A DNA stretch of 64,000 bases, from NCBI RefSeq assembly GCF_027409185.1, contig NC_084469.1, positions 102,983,835-103,047,834 of the forward strand. Reading direction: 5' to 3'. Source of the stretch: Cynocephalus volans (lineage: Eukaryota; Chordata; Mammalia; Dermoptera; Cynocephalidae). The position numbers and the translations under genes are program-made. Position 1 is the first letter of the stretch. Each line of letters begins with the position of its first letter. This document shows, in pieces, positions 48,401-64,000 of the stretch. The notes beneath the pieces were generated by a model. It worked only from the letters and a program-made list of their open reading frames with translations, was not told the DNA's origin and did no database searches.

Positions 48401-48810
48401 GAACACCTGAAGGGAAGTTTTGAGGACAGCTAGTTTCATAATCACTTAGTCATTCAACAAACAGTTATTTTGTGTCTATCGTGTTCCAGCAGCAGAGTAA
48501 TGAGAGAGCAGTATGGCTGGTTTTCTCTCATTAGCATTATTGGCCCTTAGCTGGGACATGACAATGACAATAAATGTTCTTGAAAGAATAGTAGAGTTAG
48601 GGCACTTGTAGCTCTCAGCTTCATGAGGCTTTGTTCTTACAGGGACACAGGGATTAACGAGCAGTGACACAGTCACTTAGGAATGATTGCATTTGTGATT
48701 GGGGGAGCCTGAGAACACATACAGGGGGCCTGGCTTGAGCTGGAAGTCAGGACAGGCCTCTGAGCAGGTGATGGGCAAGCAGAGGCCTGAAGGGGAAGAG
48801 AGATAAACAG
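48400..48810. other. Spacer, nothing recognised
   Basis: Contains a stretch (attcaacaaacagttattttgtgtctatcgtgttccagc...agtaatgagagagc) typical of ancient repeats but not nameable. Confidence 0.4.
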
Positions 48811-48811
48811 G

Positions 48812-49245
48812 CTGTATTAGCTTCCTAGGGCTGTCGTAATTAATTACTGCAAACTAGGTGGCTTACAACAGAAATACTCTCTCACGGTTCTGGAAGTTAG
48901 AAGTCAAAGTCGAAGTGCGGGCAGAGCCATGCTCTCTCTGAAGACCCTAGCGGAGAATTTTCCTTGCCTCTTTCTTAGCTTCCAATGGTTGCTGGCAACC
49001 CTTGGTTTTTTTTGCTTTACAGTGCTTTCATTGTGACATGATCTGCTTCCTGTGTGTCTGTCTCTTCCTAAAGGATATCAGTCGTATTGGATTTAGGGCT
49101 CACCCTAATGCAGGATGACCTTATCTTAACTAATGAAAACTGAAAAGACCATATTTCCAAATAAGGTCACATCCACAGGTACCTGCGATTAGGACTTCCA
49201 CGAATCTTTTGGGGGGATGGAATTCCACCCAAAACACTGGCTGAC
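48812..49245 (-). mobile_element. MaLR/ERVL-like LTR, antisense
   Basis: gctgtattagcttcctagggctgtcgtaattaattactgcaaactaggtggcttacaac...tggatttagggctcaccctaatgcaggatgacc...aaataaggtcacatccacaggtacctgcgattaggacttcc is a common mammalian LTR read in reverse. Confidence 0.7.
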
Positions 49246-49451
49246 CTGTGACAATCATTGTTATTTAGGATCCTCGGTGGTGGCTACAGTTGGATCCAGA
49301 AGAGCGTGGGCTAGCCCAGTTGGGAGTTCCTGAGGTACAGGTGTTTGGTGAATGGTTTGCTTAAGGGGGTGGGAGGGACCTTGCAGGATGAGAAGGAAGA
49401 GGAGGAAAACAGAGAAGAGGAAGAGAAGAAGGAGTTGAAAGACTGGTTCAG

Positions 49452-49621
49452 GGGCCAGCCTGTGGCTCACTTGGGTGAGTGTGATGCTGATAACACCAAG
49501 GCCACGGGTCCAGATCCCTATATAGGGATGGCCGGTTGGCTTACTTGGGAGAGCGTGGTGCTGACAACACCAAGCCAAGGGTTGAGATCCCCTTACTTGT
49601 CATCTTAAAAAAAAAAAAAAG
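49452..49621 (+). mobile_element. tRNA-Ile SINE dimer, forward
   Basis: Complete dimer; GAAAGACTGGTTCAG / GAAAGATCTGATTCAG flanks. Confidence 0.85.
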
Positions 49622-49798
49622 AAAGAAAGAAAGATCTGATTCAGCTGCAATAGCGATAAGTCACCAAATTGACTAGGTGGGTGCAGAAGCCTTCCGGCTC
49701 TACACCGGCTCAAAGTGCTCAACCCCAATTTAGGCAGAGGTTGTCTGGGGACAGGGAGAGAAGGTCTCGGGGGGCCATCTGTAAAGTCTCATGTCTTT

Positions 49799-49893
49799 TT
49801 AAAAAATTTTTTAAAAGATGACCAGTAAGGGGATCTTAACCCTTGACTTGTTATGAGCACCACACTCTCCTGAGTGAGCCACGGGCCGTCCTG
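49799..49893 (-). mobile_element. tRNA-Ile SINE, inverted, recombinant/deleted dimer
   Basis: Right-half 3' end joined to left-half 5' end with the middle lost. GTCTCATGTCTT on both sides. Confidence 0.8.
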
Positions 49894-50149
49894 ATGTCTC
49901 ATGTCTTGACGTGGACAATCATTATATTTCCTGCGCTGTCTGATAAAGTAGCAACTGATCACACGTGGCTTTGGAGCATTTGAGACATGGCCGGTTCGAA
50001 TTCAGATGTGCTGTAAAGTGTAAGATACACATCGGATTTTGAAGACGTAGTACCCCCAAAAAATCTAAAATAGCTCAATAATTTTTTATATTTATTACAT
50101 GTTGAGATGATAATATTTTGGATATATTGGATTAAATAAAAAGCATTAC

Positions 50150-50238
50150 TGGGCTTGCTGGTTTGTACAGTTGGTTAGAACACGGTGTTATAATATCAAG
50201 GTCAAGGATTCAGATCCCCATACTGGCCAGATGCAATT
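50150..50238 (+). mobile_element. tRNA-Ile SINE, forward monomer
   Basis: GGGCTTGCTGGTTTGTACAGTTGG... through TACTGGCCAGATGC. Confidence 0.75.
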
Positions 50239-50314
50239 ATTAAAGTTAATTTCACTTGTTTCTATTTACTTTTTTTTTTTTTTTTAACATGGCTTCTAGA
50301 CTATTGAAAATTAT

Positions 50315-50434
50315 AGGGCTGGCCAGTTCTCAGTTGGTTAGAGCGTGGTGCTGATAACACCAAGGTCCAGGGTCTGATCCCTATATGGGCCAGCCACCAA
50401 AAGAAAAACAAATAAATAAATAAACAAGCAAAAA
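50315..50434 (+). mobile_element. tRNA-Ile SINE, forward monomer
   Basis: Full monomer with an (AAAT)n tail; GAAAATTAT(A) on both sides. Confidence 0.8.
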
Positions 50435-50681
50435 GAAAATTATATCTCATGTTTCTACTGGCTTGTGCTGCTCCAGGTTTCTTTTTTTTTTTTTTTTTTT
50501 TTTTTGGTGTAGTGGAAATCGTTCATAACAATAATTTTATAGATAGGTTGTTTGGGCTGTTGTGTGGATTTGAGGGGTCAGAGGTGGTAGCCAGAAGGCC
50601 AAGGCTGAGGGACTGTGATGATGGGGACTGGATCTGAAAGGGTAGTGATGGGGATAAGAATAACAACAACAGCAGTTACAA

Positions 50682-50772
50682 ATGCTGGCTGGTTAGCTGA
50701 CTTGGTTAGAACACGGTGTTATAACACCAAGGTCAAGGGTTTGGATCCCTGAACCTGCCAACTGCAAAAAAA
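50682..50772 (+). mobile_element. tRNA-Ile SINE, forward monomer
   Basis: GCTGGCTGGTTAGCTGACTTGG... through CCTGCCAACTGC plus A tail. Confidence 0.8.
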
Positions 50773-51260
50773 TGAAAGTAAAAGGCAGGGAAAGAAGAAT
50801 GAAGGAGCTCAGGAGTGGGGTTGGGGCAGAATTTTGAGAGAGGTCAGAGGTAGCCACGCAGAGGAGAAGAGCAATCTGTGCAGAGGGAAGAGCCAGTGCA
50901 AAGGCCCTGGGGTGAGATGTAGCTGGTGAGTTTGAGAAAAGAGGCAGGTGTGCTTGAAAGGGAGTGAGGGAAAGGAGAGGAGGAGGGAGGAGGAGAAGTC
51001 AGGGAGGTGATTGTCCTTTTGTGCCTTCTTCATGTCCACACCTCGTCCAAATCCTCATCTGAGTTCCTTCAGGGGGCTGAGGACACAACTCTTGTGCTGG
51101 CCACTAGAGGCCACGCTCTCTGTGCAGCTCACAGAGTCCTCTACATTGACATCACATGGTTGGCTCTCCCTGAGCCCTAACTGTCCCTCAAACACCACGC
51201 TAAGCACTTTACATGGATTAACTGAGCTCATCTCCAACATCCTTATTGGTTAGATGCATA
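50773..51260. other. Spacer upstream of ATG4D
   Basis: Ancient-repeat text at 50860-50960 (gcagagggaagagccagtgcaaaggccctggggtgagatg) and MIR/L2-like text at 51180-51260. No gene. Confidence 0.45.
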
Positions 51261-51264
51261 TAAA

Positions 51265-51537
51265 AAATTTTTTGACAGCTTTATTGAAGTATAATTGACA
51301 TATAACAAACCACACACATTTGAAGCGTACGATCTGATGAGCTCTCACACCCGTGAAACCACCATCGCAATCAAGATACTGAACATATCTACCACTCCAA
51401 AAAGTTTCCTCGTGCCCTTTGTTAATCCCTCCGTCCCGACCCTCCCCAGCCCCATCTGCTGATCTGCTTTATTTAGGTCACTATAGATGAAGTTGCATTT
51501 TCTCGAGTTTTATATAAATGAGACTGCGATGAATATA

Positions 51538-51538
<1 letters not shown>
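51265..51538 (-). mobile_element. L1 3'-end fragment, antisense
   Basis: gacagctttattgaagtataattgacatataacaaaccacacacatttgaagcgtac...caccatcgcaatcaagatactgaacatatctaccactcc. Confidence 0.85.
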
Positions 51539-51539
<1 letters not shown>

Positions 51540-51572
<33 letters not shown>

Positions 51573-51720
51573 GACCGGTAAGGGGATCTTCACCCTTGAT
51601 TTGGTGTTGTCAGCACCACGCTCACCCAGTGAGCCAACCGGCCATCCCTACATGGGATCCGAACCCGGGGCCTTGGTGTTATCAGCACCGCACTCTCCCG
51701 GATGAGCCACGGGCCGGTCC
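51540..51720 (-). mobile_element. tRNA-Ile SINE dimer, inverted
   Basis: Complete inverted dimer inserted in the L1 fragment; TGAATATATT on both sides. Confidence 0.9.
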
Positions 51721-52257
51721 TGAATATATTTTTTGTTTTTGTTTTTTGTCTGGATTCTTTGCCTCGGCATAATTGTTATGAAGATGCGTCTATCTGGTGG
51801 CGTGTATTCGAACCCCATATTGCACAGTAAGAAACTGAGGCACAGAGAGGCGTGGCTTGCCCCGGGGGTCACACCCGGAAGATCTGGGCGGGTTCTGGGT
51901 CTGCAGCCCCGAGAGGGGCGCTCTGGTACCGCGGCGGGCGCGGGCAGGTGCACACTCACCCCGGGACCCCGCCCGGCAGACTGTCCCCAGGACCTCGGAG
52001 GGGGCGGTCCCGAGGCGTGGCTGTGGGCGGTCCCAGGGTGGGGCTTCTCGGCTCTGTGGAGTCCGATAAGAGCCTGGGGGGAAAGCGCGCGCGCCTGGTC
52101 AGTGCGATAAGGCGGGCGTGGGGGCTGCGGGGAGGCCCCGGGGTTGTAGGTCCCTGCGCGGCGACCGGGGCCGGGGCCGGGGCCGGGGACCCGGCTGGGG
52201 GGCGGGGCGGGGCGTCCGGGCGGATCACGCCCACTGCATCCGGGGACCTGGGCCGCT

Positions 52258-52268
52258 AAGATGGCGGC
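52258..52268 (+). promoter_or_regulatory. ATG4D: YY1 motif at ATG4D start region
   Basis: AAGATGGCGGC is an exact match to the promoter-proximal YY1 consensus; its ATG also opens a short upstream ORF. Confidence 0.65.
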
Positions 52269-52332
52269 GGTGGCGGCGGCGGCGGCGGCCGTCCGAGCCC
52301 GGCCCGGGACCCTGGGGGCGGAGGCCGAGTAG
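52261..52332 (+). CDS. Candidate uORF in ATG4D 5' leader
   Basis: ATG in strong context (AAGATGG) opens 23 alanine-rich codons (MAAVAAAAAAVRARPGTLGA...) closed by TAG at 52330, 102 nt before the ATG4D start. It is translated only if transcription begins upstream of 52258. Regulatory role is inferred. Confidence 0.4.
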   Translation: MAAVAAAAAAVRARPGTLGAEAE

Positions 52333-52434
52333 CGCCGTCCTTGGCCCCCGCGTCCCGGCCGCGGGGCGCCCTGGGGCTCGGCGGCCGCAGCCCCCCCCGG
52401 CCCCGGGCCCTCGGTCCGCCCTTCCGGTGTGTCC

Positions 52435-57935
<5,501 letters not shown>

Positions 57936-58280
57936 AGGGAGGGGATAGGGGAAAAGATGCAACACTATTTATTTTTTTATTTATGTCATGTTGGGTGTGG
58001 GAGCTTGAACTCTGGCGGTGTTGGGATTTCCTGTTCTCACCCTCTCACCAAGCCCAGCTGTGACCAGTCTGGGAGCCCATTCAACCGGTACAGAGCCCGC
58101 ATGCCAGCCTCCCTTCCTTGCAGGGCAGGGAGGGAGGGAGGACTCCCAGGCACCACTCAGGGCCCGACTCAAGTACTGTAGTTTGCACTGGACCGCCTGG
58201 GCCCCTCACTGGTCCCGAAGCCCCTGTCCTGGGGGAACTGTAGCCACTGAGGGGCAAATAAAGCCGTCTGACTTGAATGT
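57936..58280 (+). other. ATG4D: ATG4D 3' UTR
   Basis: 345 nt from the stop to just past the AATAAA. Includes an ATTTATTTTTTTATTTATG AU-rich stretch at 57966-57986. Confidence 0.8.
58257..58262 (+). terminator. ATG4D: ATG4D poly(A) signal
   Basis: Canonical AATAAA (GGCAAATAAAGCC) 322 nt after the stop codon. Confidence 0.8.
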
Positions 58281-58534
58281 GGCCATGGCTGGCCTCAGTG
58301 TTCTAAACAGGATGTGGGGTCCAGGAGGTGCCTCAAATGAGGTTTCTAAGTCACATGGGGAAAATAGGTATGTCAGCCTCAGTTTCCACATCTGTAAGAT
58401 GGGAAGACTCCCTTGCTTGCAGGTAGATAGGAGGTTCTGTATAGCAGATGGATACACTACTGTCGGCAGGAGGGGTACATCCAGGGGCTTGGTTTGAGGA
58501 AGGAGCCCTGGGGCCCCTTCCTGCTCCCTTGTGC
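58281..58534 (-). other. KRI1: ATG4D-KRI1 convergent interval, KRI1 3' UTR
   Basis: 254 bp between the ATG4D poly(A) signal and the KRI1 stop, with MIR-like text at 58345-58410. I find no minus-strand AATAAA or ATTAAA here. The first minus-strand AATAAA is at about 57967-57980, inside the ATG4D 3' UTR. Confidence 0.6.

Positions 58535-64000
<5,466 letters not shown>

Noticed and set aside
51099-51114. CTCF-like GGCCACTAGAGGCCA
   Set aside because: Core mismatch at the critical GGC (reads GCC); too weak to list as a site.

Overview
The window is nuclear DNA from a placental mammal. It holds spliced genes with GT-AG introns, CpG-island promoters, AATAAA poly(A) signals and dense interspersed repeats. 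The gene order, PDE4A 3' end (+), KEAP1 (-), S1PR5 (-), ATG4D (+), KRI1 (-), is that of the human 19p13.2 neighbourhood. About 60 copies of a short tRNA-Ile-derived SINE, as monomers and head-to-tail dimers without a long unrelated tail, resemble the CYN SINEs of colugos (Dermoptera, e.g. Galeopterus). Colugo is my inferred source; I rest this on the SINE type alone.

Layout. 1-1465 is 3' UTR that I assign to PDE4A by synteny. 1466-19860 is repeat-rich spacer (SINEs, L1 3' ends, MaLR-like LTRs, Tigger-like relics). It contains one surprising island: a CpG-rich, triple-CCAAT segment at 6060-6360 that runs straight into a 30-bp minisatellite (6359-6716). 19860-28400 is KEAP1 on the minus strand. 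Its five coding exons add up to exactly 1875 nt (624 aa), and a CpG-island first exon lies near 28.2 kb. 31930-35600 is S1PR5 on the minus strand, with a single 389-codon coding exon and a probable non-coding first exon at about 35.47-35.6 kb. 35.6-52.2 kb is spacer made of CpG-rich DNA, L2, MIR, L1, LTR and SINE material. 52.25-58.28 kb is ATG4D on the plus strand, with ten coding exons (473 aa) and an 81-nt intron at the position of the human mirtron MIR1238. 58.5-64 kb is the 3' two-thirds of KRI1 on the minus strand (eleven coding exons, 485 codons plus stop), which runs off the right edge and is convergent with ATG4D.

The genes are unrelated in pathway: cAMP hydrolysis (PDE4A), NRF2 turnover (KEAP1), sphingosine-1-phosphate signalling (S1PR5), ATG8 processing in autophagy (ATG4D) and 40S ribosome biogenesis (KRI1). 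I see no operon-like or newly assembled system. The less expected signals are the minisatellite/CpG-island locus, structured SINE subfamilies (one with a palindromic replacement of the anticodon region), two pairs of lineage-type L1-end repeats, the mirtron position, candidate uORFs in ATG4D and KEAP1, and small protein differences in KEAP1 and S1PR5. Comparisons with human proteins are from memory and are flagged as such.
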